Shown here one piece after another: positions 1 to 6,506 of a DNA stretch of 6,529 bases (position 1 is the first letter of the stretch; each line of letters begins with the position of its first letter). The notes below the pieces were generated by a model. The model saw only the letters and a list, made by a program, of their open reading frames with translations. It was not told the DNA's origin and did not search any database. The position numbers and the translations under genes are program-made. Source of the stretch: Betaproteobacteria bacterium. Its GTDB lineage: Bacteria; Desulfobacterota; Desulfovibrionia; Desulfovibrionales; Desulfovibrionaceae. Location of the stretch: positions 1 to 6,529 of the forward strand of contig WRKB01000243.1 in assembly GCA_009778295.1 (NCBI GenBank). The letters run 5' to 3'.

Positions 1-295
1 GAGCGGGAAATTTGGGGTGCATCCGCCGCTATGGGATTTGCCGACAAATGCGCGTAGCGGCTCGTGGTAGCGGCTTGTGCATGCCCAAAAATTTTGCAAT
101 CGGAAGCGATTTGCCGGAAGACGCGGCGGCACGCCCTTTTCCCGCACGGTACACATAATAGAAAGCTTTTTTGCCCGTCTCCCCGACGTGCGCGAGAAAG
201 CCCGGAAGGCTATCATCTCGAACCTCATACCGCTTGTCAGTCGTAGGTAATCCCTCTATAGTCCGTTTCGTCAGTTTCACGGCTTTTTTCTCCAC
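1..295 (-). pseudogene. Tyrosine integrase remnant, internally deleted and frameshifted
   Basis: Read leftward from a GTG at 293-295, the first ~54 residues match the N-terminal arm-binding domain (DUF4102 type) of phage/island tyrosine integrases: KLTKRTIEGLP, then DDSLPGF, then FYYVYRAGKGR. Immediately afterwards (about 130 downward) the protein reads SSGKSLPIAKFLG, which belongs near the C-terminus of such enzymes. At about 83-90 the frame must shift by one base: the original frame stops at 29-31, while the neighbouring frame continues GHAQAATTSRYAHLSANP. That segment holds the catalytic tyrosine (codon 54-56) and the preceding catalytic-pocket His (81-83), and it stays open to the window edge. 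Roughly 300 central residues of a normal ~400-residue enzyme, with the catalytic Arg, Lys and His-x-x-Arg, are missing. The product cannot be an active recombinase. The deletion is clear from domain order; the exact junction is inferred. Confidence 0.85.
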
Positions 296-300
296 AGAAT

Positions 301-320
301 TTTTTTGGCATTTTTTGGCA
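301..320. repeat. 10-bp perfect tandem duplication
   Basis: The decamer TTTTTTGGCA occurs twice head to tail. It lies just upstream of the integrase remnant's start, in the AT-rich spacer before the dehydrogenase gene. It could be an accidental slippage product or part of an old integrase promoter or att region. No tRNA fragment or clear att core is visible next to it. Confidence 0.6.
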
Positions 321-508
321 GGTCAAAGCACTAATGATGAATTTTTTCACAACATACAGGCAAATTTCGGGGTTTCACCGCAGGTAACATTATTGAGTTT
401 TTGTAAAATGCATTAAAATATAAATCCAAAAAAATGTAAGAGATAGCATCAGTGAGTGCCCTTAAAAACAGTAAAATTTTGAAAAATATTCTCCATTTTT
501 GAGGCGGT

Positions 509-1471
509 ATGCGTATCGTCATTCTTGACGGGTACACGTTGAATCCCGGTGATCTTTCCTGGGACGAATTGAAGCTCTGCGGTGATCTGAGCGTGTATGA
601 CAGCACGCCGCGCGACAAGATTTTGGAACGCGCGCACGGGGCGCAGGCGTTGATCACCAACAAGACCCCTCTACGTGCGGATACCTTGGCCGCGTTGCCG
701 GATATGCGCTGTATCTGCGTGCTGGCGACCGGCTATGACGTGGTTGACGTTGCGGCAGCCAGAGCCAGGAATATCCCGGTCTGCAACACGCCTGCCTATG
801 GCGTGGATTCCGTGGCGCAACACGTATTTGCCCTACTGCTGGAATTGTGCAGGGGCGTGGGTAGACATGATGCCAGCGTACGCGACGGCGACTGGGAACG
901 CCGCGAGGGATTCTGTTACTGGCTGGCGCCCCAGGTGGAACTGACAGGCAAGATCATGGGCATAGTGGGCTTCGGCAATAATGGCCGCCGCGTGGGGGAA
1001 CTGGCGCACGCCTTCGGCATGGAGGTGCTGGCGTATGTCCCCAGAACCGGTGCCGTTGCACCGGGCTATGCGCCCTTCGCCTTTGTGGAACTGGATGAAC
1101 TCTTCGCCAAGGCACACGTCATATCGCTGCATTGTCCGTTGAACGACGCGACGCGAACCATGGTCGACGAGCGGCGTCTGGCCTCCATGCAAAAGGGCGC
1201 GCTGCTCATTAACACCGGACGAGGCCCGTTGCTGGACGAGACGGCTGTAGCGCAGGCCCTGCACAGCGGCCAGCTTGGCGGACTTGGCACGGACGTGCTT
1301 TCCGTGGAGCCGCCCCGTATGGATAATCCCCTGCTGAAGAGTCCCAATACCTATATCACGCCGCACATCGCCTGGGCCAGCGTACAGGCGCGGCGCAACA
1401 TCATCAGCATCACCGCAGCCAATCTGCGGGCCTTTGTGGCGGGCAGGCCGCAGAACGTGGTGAACCCATAG
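509..1471 (+). CDS. D-2-hydroxyacid dehydrogenase (glycerate dehydrogenase / hydroxypyruvate reductase type)
   Basis: Cytoplasmic NAD(P)H-dependent oxidoreductase of 320 residues, the usual length for the family, expected to interconvert a 2-keto acid (hydroxypyruvate or glyoxylate type) and its D-2-hydroxy acid. It opens with MRIVILDGYTLNPGDLSW, typical of the HprA-like branch. The Rossmann dinucleotide motif is GFGNNG at 154-159. The catalytic triad is visible: R238 in NTGRGPLLDE, E267 in SVEPP, and H286 in TPHIAWAS. The start is supported by a GAGG ribosome site at 500-503, five bases before the ATG. The gene stands alone: AT-rich spacer before it and 231 nt before the next gene. It is visibly richer in GC than the genes after 2123 and is probably resident rather than part of the oxidative-stress block. 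The family is certain, but the precise substrate cannot be read from sequence, so no symbol is given. Confidence 0.93.
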   Translation: MRIVILDGYTLNPGDLSWDELKLCGDLSVYDSTPRDKILERAHGAQALITNKTPLRADTLAALPDMRCICVLATGYDVVDVAAARARNIPVCNTPAYGVDSVAQHVFALLLELCRGVGRHDASVRDGDWERREGFCYWLAPQVELTGKIMGIVGFGNNGRRVGELAHAFGMEVLAYVPRTGAVAPGYAPFAFVELDELFAKAHVISLHCPLNDATRTMVDERRLASMQKGALLINTGRGPLLDETAVAQALHSGQLGGLGTDVLSVEPPRMDNPLLKSPNTYITPHIAWASVQARRNIISITAANLRAFVAGRPQNVVNP

Positions 1472-1631
1472 GAAGATCTCAGATGGGCTTTGTCCACGGT
1501 TGCGCCAATCCGGGGATACCCTGCTCTCCGGCAGCGTACCTTTGAGATTGCACATTTCTTGAGTGCCATTTTCGGAAAAATTCATCTCAATAATTTCTTA
1601 ACATTTTTTACGTACACCGCAAGGCATGCCA

Positions 1632-1671
1632 GCCTGCTTTCTTTTGGTTAAAGGCAGGCATATGGCGCCAT
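1632..1671 (+). promoter_or_regulatory. Hairpin and perfect palindrome in the leader of the Met-rich gene
   Basis: GCCTGCTTT (1632-1640) can pair with AAAGGCAGGC (1650-1659) around a 9-nt loop, leaving one bulged G. The perfect 10-bp palindrome ATGGCGCCAT follows at 1662-1671. Both lie about 30-70 nt upstream of the 1703 start. No T-run follows the stem, so it is not a standard intrinsic terminator for the upstream dehydrogenase gene. A leader structure or operator is possible; function is inferred. Confidence 0.35.
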
Positions 1672-1702
1672 CATCATATTTTCCAGTATCGCGGAGGTTT
1701 TC

Positions 1703-1975
1703 ATGAAAAAGGTGTTTTCCCTTCTGGCTATGATTGCCCTTGTTGGCTCACTCGCGCTCGTCTCGGCTTTTGCCATGGATACCGACAAGAGCGGGGACAT
1801 GCAGAAAAATGGCGGGATGCAGTCCATCGGCATGAACAAGGATGACATGAAGGCTGGTGGAACGAACAAAGGAGCTATGAAGCCGGATGACGGCATGAAG
1901 TCCGGCGACGGCATGGGGAAAGATGACATGAAAAAAGATGACATGAAAAAAGACAGTGGCATGGGCAAAATGTAA
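1703..1975 (+). CDS. Secreted methionine-rich pentapeptide MXKDX repeat protein
   Basis: A 90-residue protein with a clear Sec signal peptide (MKK, hydrophobic core 4-20, likely cleavage after SAFA, residue 24). The ~66-residue mature part is low complexity: 12 Met, 13 Lys, 13 Asp and 13 Gly, with no Cys and no His. From about residue 39 Met recurs every five or six positions (MNKDD, MKPDDG, MGKDD, MKKDD, MKKDSG), which matches the small exported MXKDX-repeat family, whose function is not established. The start is fixed by GGAGG at 1693-1697, five bases before ATG. The gene lies 147 nt upstream of a two-component system and 3.3 kb before an exported methionine sulfoxide reductase. A role as a periplasmic methionine sink for oxidants is therefore attractive, by analogy with the MrpX peptide of Azospira; this is inference. 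Copper binding through Met is an alternative, although His is absent. Confidence 0.85.
   Translation: MKKVFSLLAMIALVGSLALVSAFAMDTDKSGDMQKNGGMQSIGMNKDDMKAGGTNKGAMKPDDGMKSGDGMGKDDMKKDDMKKDSGMGKM
1921..1950 (+). repeat. 15-bp tandem duplication inside the MXKDX gene
   Basis: AGATGACATGAAAAA is present as two perfect adjacent copies (1921-1935 and 1936-1950), followed by AGAC, the start of a third. Each copy encodes one five-residue unit (KDDMK register), so the repeat region appears able to grow or shrink in frame by slippage. Confidence 0.9.
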
Positions 1976-2029
1976 GCGCGGGATGTCAGAAGACAAGCGG
2001 TGTCCCTTTGCCGTCTGAGCCACGATGGC

Positions 2030-2044
2030 GGAAGGCGGCCTTCC
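2030..2044 (+). other. Short GC-rich hairpin after the MXKDX gene
   Basis: GGAAGG (2030-2035) pairs perfectly with CCTTCC (2039-2044) across a 3-nt loop, with GGC/GCC nearby able to extend it imperfectly. It lies 55 nt after the MXKDX stop codon. No T-run follows, so termination is uncertain. It could stabilise the 3' end of a highly expressed small mRNA. Confidence 0.35.
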
Positions 2045-2051
2045 TCTGCCG

Positions 2052-2086
2052 GTCTGGGGCATAATCTTCAGCATTGTGCCCCAGAC
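2052..2086. promoter_or_regulatory. Perfect 10-bp inverted repeat upstream of the two-component system
   Basis: GTCTGGGGCA (2052-2061) is the exact reverse complement of TGCCCCAGAC (2077-2086), separated by 15 nt. It ends about 50 nt before the response regulator start at 2138. CATAAT at 2060-2065, a good -10-like hexamer, overlaps the left arm, but there is no clear -35 at the usual distance. It may be an operator for an activator-dependent promoter, an mRNA hairpin, or a terminator lacking a U-tract. The symmetry is seen; the role is inferred. Confidence 0.45.
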
Positions 2087-2137
2087 ATCAAGCGCCTATG
2101 ATGTATCAAGTTTCACAAGCCAATGTCGGATAGTTGC

Positions 2138-2812
2138 ATGTACCAGATTCTTATTGTTGAAGACGAAGTGAAGATAGCGGCGACCGTCAAGGAATACCTT
2201 GAACGTGACGGCCACTATGTCCGGCACGTCACGACTGTTGCCGCCGCGCTCAGTTGCGTCACTGCTGAAACTGATTTGATTATTCTGGACCTCATGCTGC
2301 CTGACGGACAAGGGGAAGACGTCTGCGAGCGGGTTGTCAGGCTGTACAATACCCCTGTGATCATACTGACTTCGAAGCGTAGCGAACAGTCAAGAATAAA
2401 TGGTTTCGCCCGCGGGGCCGACGATTACCTGACCAAGCCTTTCAGCCCCAGAGAGCTGGCGATGCGTGTCAAATCCGTCCTGAAACGTGCCCGTCCCAAG
2501 GATAACGTCATCCGCCTGGAAGACGACGTAGTTTTGTTCCTTGACCGCCGGGCCGTCACCAAGAAAGGGCTGGAGGTCAAGCTGACGCCAAACGAATATG
2601 CCATACTGCTGTGCCTTGCGAGTAACTGGAAAGCGGTGGTCAGCCGGGACAAGCTGGTGGAATACATCAACGCTCCGGATACTCTCGATAGAGCTGTGGA
2701 TGTGCATATCAGACATCTTAGACAGAAGCTTGAGGATGACCCCAGAAATCCGCGACTCATCAAAACCGCTCATGGACACGGTTATGCGCTTGGAGTGAAG
2801 CGTCATGCGTAA
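2138..2812 (+). CDS. OmpR/PhoB-family response regulator
   Basis: DNA-binding response regulator of 224 residues from this start. The receiver domain spans ~1-118 with acidic pocket E8-D9, phospho-acceptor D51 (in LDLMLPDG), conserved T78 and K100 (in TKPF). A winged-helix domain follows at ~125-224, with recognition helix around DRAVDVHIRHLRQKL and the terminal hairpin GHGYALG. Start choice: an in-frame ATG at 2123 would add five residues but has no ribosome site. ATG 2138 gives the family-typical opening MYQILIVEDE and has a weak GGAT six bases upstream. The last codons overlap the kinase gene by 8 nt, so the pair is almost certainly translated together. The likely targets are its own operon and perhaps the Met-rich gene at 1703; this is inferred from position. 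The triggering signal would come from the kinase that follows. Confidence 0.95.
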   Translation: MYQILIVEDEVKIAATVKEYLERDGHYVRHVTTVAAALSCVTAETDLIILDLMLPDGQGEDVCERVVRLYNTPVIILTSKRSEQSRINGFARGADDYLTKPFSPRELAMRVKSVLKRARPKDNVIRLEDDVVLFLDRRAVTKKGLEVKLTPNEYAILLCLASNWKAVVSRDKLVEYINAPDTLDRAVDVHIRHLRQKLEDDPRNPRLIKTAHGHGYALGVKRHA

Positions 2813-4133
2813 AAAGTGGCCGTTTACCAGCCTTTTCACGGTATCGTTCACGCTTATAACAGCCTTAACCGTAACGGTGTTCATTTTCTTCGGGCTTCGC
2901 ATCATAGACAGCTTCTTTTCGTATTATGTGGACAAGATCCATGAGGAAACCCAACACATGCTGGTGATGCAGGCGGCCACTCATTATAAAATGTTCGGAG
3001 CATGGAGCGGCTACGATGGAACGGAAACCGGAGCCGTAGCCAAATTGTCCGGAGATTATTTCACCATCACCGACAACCAGGGCAATATGGTCTACACCAG
3101 CGAGAAGGACGTTGAGCGGTGCTGCGCCAACCCCAACCACGTTTATACCCAAGTCAAATACCCCGTTTTGGTGGAAGGCAAAAAGGTCGGGAAACTGACC
3201 GCCGGGTATTTCACCAACCATATCACATCGCCGGAAGCGGACGCCTTCCGGGGCAGCGGCGTTTCTCTCGTTGTTCTTGCCATCATCTGCATAAGTCTGA
3301 GCAGCGCGCTCGTGTCTATCCTTTTTTTTTACCGGCTTTCAAAGCCCATCCGCGATATCGCCGCTACCGCCAAGGAGATATCGAAAGGCCATTTACAAAG
3401 CAGGGTTTCCATAAAAAGCAATGTGGCGGAAATGCACGAGATTGCGGACTCAATCAATGCCCTCGGAAGTTCCCTGCTGAATCAGGAAAAGTTCCGTCAA
3501 CAGCTTATCGTCGATCTTTCACACGAATTGCGTACGCCTCTGCAAATCCTGCTCAACCAGATCGAAGCCATGTTTGATGGTATTCATAAGGCCAATACGT
3601 CCCGCCTGGAGGCTATGCATGCAGAAATCGTCCGTACCAGCGAACTGCTGAACGAACTTGAGGAACGCCTCATTTATGAAAACGACACCTTTGAATTGAG
3701 CATTTCGCCCACGGATATTTCTGAAATTACCATGAAAGTGTCCTTGGGACACGAAGGGAGCTTTGCGCAAAAGAGGCTGGAGTTTTCCACCGATATTGAA
3801 CCGGGAATCGTCGTCGCCGCAGATGGGGTGCGCTATGCTCAAGTGCTTATTAATCTTCTTTCTAATGCGCTGAAGTACACGGACGAAGGGCGCGTTTCTC
3901 TTTCTTTGCGGCACAGGGATGACGGGGTGGTTCTGGTCATAACGGATACCGGCGAGGGTATTGCCCAGGAAATTATCGAAAATATCGACAACCGTGCCGG
4001 ACAGCCCTTCAAGGCCGTGAACAGTAAAGGCGTGGGGTTGTATATCGCCAAGCTTATTATCGACAAACACGGCTGGGAACTCCTTATTGACAGTGAAATC
4101 AATGCCGGGACAAATATATGCGTTATTATGTAG
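2805..4133 (+). CDS. Membrane sensor histidine kinase with periplasmic vicinal-Cys sensor domain
   Basis: 442-residue sensor kinase. TM1 is at ~8-34, a periplasmic domain of ~117 residues at 35-151, TM2 at ~152-176 and a HAMP linker at ~177-229. The dimerisation/phosphoacceptor segment carries H240 in DLSHELRTPL. The ATPase domain shows the N box around N350-N354 (INLLSNALKYT), the G1 box DTGEGI (381-386) and the G2 box GVGLYIAK (409-416). The sensor domain looks PAS/PDC-like (YFTITDNQGNMVYTSEKD, later YPVLVEGKKVGKL). It contains adjacent cysteines C106-C107, the only periplasmic Cys residues, plus several Met. The ATG overlaps the regulator stop (ATGCGTAA). Encoded upstream of a CcdA-thioredoxin and an exported MsrAB, it probably senses an extracytoplasmic oxidant or redox change; the signal is inferred. 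The C-terminus ends soon after the last ATPase strand, slightly short but not broken. Confidence 0.94.
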   Translation: MRKKWPFTSLFTVSFTLITALTVTVFIFFGLRIIDSFFSYYVDKIHEETQHMLVMQAATHYKMFGAWSGYDGTETGAVAKLSGDYFTITDNQGNMVYTSEKDVERCCANPNHVYTQVKYPVLVEGKKVGKLTAGYFTNHITSPEADAFRGSGVSLVVLAIICISLSSALVSILFFYRLSKPIRDIAATAKEISKGHLQSRVSIKSNVAEMHEIADSINALGSSLLNQEKFRQQLIVDLSHELRTPLQILLNQIEAMFDGIHKANTSRLEAMHAEIVRTSELLNELEERLIYENDTFELSISPTDISEITMKVSLGHEGSFAQKRLEFSTDIEPGIVVAADGVRYAQVLINLLSNALKYTDEGRVSLSLRHRDDGVVLVITDTGEGIAQEIIENIDNRAGQPFKAVNSKGVGLYIAKLIIDKHGWELLIDSEINAGTNICVIM

Positions 4134-4164
4134 AAAAGAGCCGTGGCGGTTAAGTGAGTAAGGA

Positions 4165-5319
4165 ATGGAAATTATCACTGCCGGTTTTATTATAAGCGTT
4201 TTCTGGGCGGGGTTGCTGTCCTTTTTCTCTCCCTGCGTTTTGCCGCTTTTACCGGTTTATCTGGGGTACCTTTCCGCCAACGGTGCGTCAGTAGACATGT
4301 CAAACCGGACAACAAGCCACATAAAAGCTCTGGCTTTTATCTCCGGGGTGTCTGTATCGTTTTTTCTGCTGGGGTTCGGGGCCGGTGCTGTTGGGCATTT
4401 CATCAGCAGCCACACGCTCTTTTTAGTATGCGGAGCCATTGTAGTACTTTTCGGATTCCATCAAACCGGACTCATCTCCATACCGTATCTCGATAGAGAT
4501 AAAAGAGTCTCCATGCGCTTCAATCCGCGAAATGGCCCTGGCGGAGCCTTCCTGCTAGGCTTTCTCTTTTCTTTTGGGTGGACGCCCTGCGTCGGCCCCG
4601 TGCTTGGAGCGGTGCTCGGAATATCCTCGCAGCAGGGCAATGCGTTAGCCGGGGGCTGGCTTCTTCTCGTGTACTCTTTGGGACTGAGCCTGCCTTTTTT
4701 GGCCTTTGCCTTCGGATCGCAACACCTCCTGGGGAAAGTGAAGGGCATGTATCCCCATTTTGGCAAGATCCGCCTTGCGGGAGGAATCCTTATTATGCTT
4801 ATGGGCATCTGGATAATCTACAACCAGGTATCCTTAATGCGGGCGGAAAACGGAATGCACTCCGCAGAAGATGCGTATTCTTCAGTAAGCGGGCAGGTAT
4901 ACGAGCGGCCGCTACCGGGTTTAGACAGAGAGCCGGTGAGCCTGGCACAGTTTCAGGGAAAGAAGGTATACATCAAATTCTGGGCAACATGGTGTCCCTT
5001 GTGTCTGGCTGGCCTTGAGGATTTCACGGCTTTGGCCGGACAGTTGTCGTCCTCGACGGATATTGCGGTGATTTCCATTGTAACGCCTGGTCTTAATGGA
5101 GAAGTATCCAAGCAGGATTTCTCTGATTGGGCCCGAGCGCAGAATCTTTCCTTCCCGATTTATTTCGATGAATCCGGCGCTGTGACCAGGGAGTTCGGCA
5201 TCCGGGCGTATCCTGCAGCGGTTTATTTGTCCAAGACCGGCGCTGTGATGAAAAAAACTGTAGGTGATGAGCCACCTGAGCAAATCATGGCATATTTAAT
5301 CTCTATAGAAGCCAAGTGA
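4165..5319 (+). CDS. CcdA-type transmembrane electron carrier fused to periplasmic thioredoxin domain
   Basis: 384 residues in two parts. Residues 1-~221 form a six-helix CcdA/DsbD-beta module with the two functional cysteines C24 ([12 protein letters not shown]) and C142 (GWTPCVGP). These pass electrons from cytoplasmic thioredoxin through the membrane. Residues ~245-384 form a TlpA/thioredoxin-like domain with active site WCPLC (C277, C280) in FWATWCPLC and the cis-proline at P350 (AYPAAVYL). It should face the periplasm and hand electrons to a client. There is no N-terminal DsbD-alpha domain, so this is not full DsbD. The kinase stop is 31 nt upstream. An AAGGA lies directly against the ATG with almost no spacer, but the opening matches CcdA proteins, so the start is kept. 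The MsrAB seven nt downstream is the obvious client, since it lacks its own thioredoxin domain. The arrangement recalls pneumococcal ccdA2-etrx2-msrAB2, here with the first two genes fused. Confidence 0.93.
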   Translation: MEIITAGFIISVFWAGLLSFFSPCVLPLLPVYLGYLSANGASVDMSNRTTSHIKALAFISGVSVSFFLLGFGAGAVGHFISSHTLFLVCGAIVVLFGFHQTGLISIPYLDRDKRVSMRFNPRNGPGGAFLLGFLFSFGWTPCVGPVLGAVLGISSQQGNALAGGWLLLVYSLGLSLPFLAFAFGSQHLLGKVKGMYPHFGKIRLAGGILIMLMGIWIIYNQVSLMRAENGMHSAEDAYSSVSGQVYERPLPGLDREPVSLAQFQGKKVYIKFWATWCPLCLAGLEDFTALAGQLSSSTDIAVISIVTPGLNGEVSKQDFSDWARAQNLSFPIYFDESGAVTREFGIRAYPAAVYLSKTGAVMKKTVGDEPPEQIMAYLISIEAK

Positions 5320-5322
5320 GGA
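5316..5322 (+). promoter_or_regulatory. Ribosome binding site supporting the TTG start of msrAB
   Basis: GTGAGGA contains the TGA stop (5317-5319) of the CcdA-thioredoxin gene and a GAGGA Shine-Dalgarno (5318-5322) four nt before the TTG at 5327. The overlap of stop codon and ribosome site suggests translational coupling. It supports TTG, rather than a downstream ATG, as the start that includes the signal peptide. Confidence 0.7.
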
Positions 5323-5326
5323 CGAT

Positions 5327-6442
5327 TTGAAAAACTCAACAGTCGTATTCATAGTATCCGGCGTATTGTTGGCGGCGGCGCTTTCACTGGCGGCCAGCCT
5401 TTCACCTTTCAACAGCAGCGACACCCGCAACGGGAGAGCGGTCATGGAAAAGGGCGCAATGCATGCCGTAACAGGACTTCGTGATATATATTTCGCCGGG
5501 GGATGCTTCTGGGGTGTTGAAGAATATTTTTCAAGAATCCACGGGGTTGTCGACCTGACTGTGGGCTACGCCAACGGGACGACGGAAAAACCCACGTACG
5601 AACAGGTCTGTTCCGGTAAAACCGGTCATGCCGAAGCCGTGCATATCCGCTATGATCCGCAGGCAGTCAGTCTAAAAACCCTGGCGGAACAATTTTTCAA
5701 AATAATCAACCCAATCAGTGTCAATCGGCAGGGCAACGATGCAGGAAGCCAATACCGAACCGGCATGTACTTTCTGACCGCTGAAGATAAAGCGATTCTC
5801 GCGTCTGTCATGGCCGGCGTGCAGAAAAAGTATGGCAAGCCGCTGGCTGTGGAATTGCTGCCGCTGCAACAATATTATCCGGCGGAGGAATACCACCAGG
5901 ACTACCTGAAAAAGAATCCCGGAGGCTACTGCCATATAAGTTTTGACAGTCTCAAAGACCTCCGGACTGAAAACAGGGGATTGGCGGATCCGGGCAGGTA
6001 TTCTAAGCCCAGTGATGCGGAATTGAAAAAAATCCTTTCGCCTGAAGAATACAATGTTACCCAGGAGGCCGGAACCGAGCGGGCTTTTTCCGGCAGATTC
6101 TGGAACCACAAGGAAGCGGGGATCTATGTGGATCTTGTGACTGGAGAGCCGCTATTTTCCTCCGCCGACAAATTTGATTCCGGTTGCGGGTGGCCGAGCT
6201 TCACCAGGCCAGTTGAGCCGGCGGTGGTTACTGAACATGAAGATAACAGCTACGGAATGAAACGGATCGAGGTGAGAAGCCGGGTGGGCGCTTCCCACCT
6301 GGGCCATGTGTTTCATGACGGGCCAAAGGATAAAGGCGGATTGCGCTATTGCATCAATAGCGCTGCTATTCGTTTTGTACCTTATGAGGAGATGGACAAA
6401 CAGGGATATGGCGAACTGAAGAACCTTGTTAGAGACTTTTGA
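5327..6442 (+). CDS. msrAB: Exported bifunctional methionine sulfoxide reductase MsrA-MsrB
   Basis: 371 residues from a TTG start. An N-terminal signal peptide or anchor (~1-25, [10 protein letters not shown] then a Leu/Ala core) places the enzyme outside the cytoplasm. The MsrA domain (~52-206) reduces Met-S-sulfoxide: catalytic C60 in GCFWG, E103, D138 and Y143 at the spacing of E. coli MsrA, and resolving C202 in GGYCHI. The MsrB domain (~229-352) reduces Met-R-sulfoxide: catalytic C342 in [11 protein letters not shown], resolving C287 in SGCGWPSF, and His residues in SHLGHVFH. The Cys-Cys distances (142 in MsrA, 55 in MsrB) agree with those I recall for Neisseria PilB. MsrB lacks the zinc CxxC pairs. 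Unlike PilB there is no N-terminal thioredoxin domain; the upstream CcdA-thioredoxin gene probably supplies that function. It is the last gene of the cluster, and the Met-rich secreted protein upstream is a plausible substrate. Confidence 0.97.
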   Translation: MKNSTVVFIVSGVLLAAALSLAASLSPFNSSDTRNGRAVMEKGAMHAVTGLRDIYFAGGCFWGVEEYFSRIHGVVDLTVGYANGTTEKPTYEQVCSGKTGHAEAVHIRYDPQAVSLKTLAEQFFKIINPISVNRQGNDAGSQYRTGMYFLTAEDKAILASVMAGVQKKYGKPLAVELLPLQQYYPAEEYHQDYLKKNPGGYCHISFDSLKDLRTENRGLADPGRYSKPSDAELKKILSPEEYNVTQEAGTERAFSGRFWNHKEAGIYVDLVTGEPLFSSADKFDSGCGWPSFTRPVEPAVVTEHEDNSYGMKRIEVRSRVGASHLGHVFHDGPKDKGGLRYCINSAAIRFVPYEEMDKQGYGELKNLVRDF

Positions 6443-6506
6443 GCAGATGAACTTTGAGATTTTATATAAGCCGCATCTCGTAACTTCGCTCACTTCGGCG
6501 CTTACC

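Noticed and set aside
393..421. Possible sigma-70 promoter for the dehydrogenase gene (TTGAGT, 17 nt, AAATAT)
   Set aside because: The -10 element matches consensus at only three positions, in a very AT-rich stretch where such matches arise by chance.
833..1585. Long minus-strand open frame (250 codons) opposite the dehydrogenase gene
   Set aside because: It mirrors the GC-rich third positions of a gene with intact catalytic motifs, and its protein shows no recognisable domain.
1632..1659. Rho-independent terminator of the dehydrogenase gene
   Set aside because: The stem is not followed by a T-run and lies about 160 nt after the stop codon, close to the next gene's start.
1703..1975. Copper-binding Met-rich protein
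   Set aside because: Not excluded, but there is no His or Cys, no copper-transport gene nearby, and Met spacing follows the MXKDX repeat. The oxidant-sink reading fits the neighbours better.
2390..2905. 171-codon minus-strand frame across the regulator/kinase junction
   Set aside because: It is antisense to two well-supported genes and has no recognisable motifs.
3519..4178. 219-codon minus-strand frame opposite the kinase gene
   Set aside because: The plus strand carries all the kinase boxes here. The antisense protein has no domain pattern and no ribosome site stood out.
4165..5319. Full-length DsbD or a cytochrome c maturation CcdA
   Set aside because: There is no N-terminal DsbD-alpha domain and no cytochrome c assembly gene nearby. 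The MsrAB neighbour and fused thioredoxin domain fit reductase supply better.
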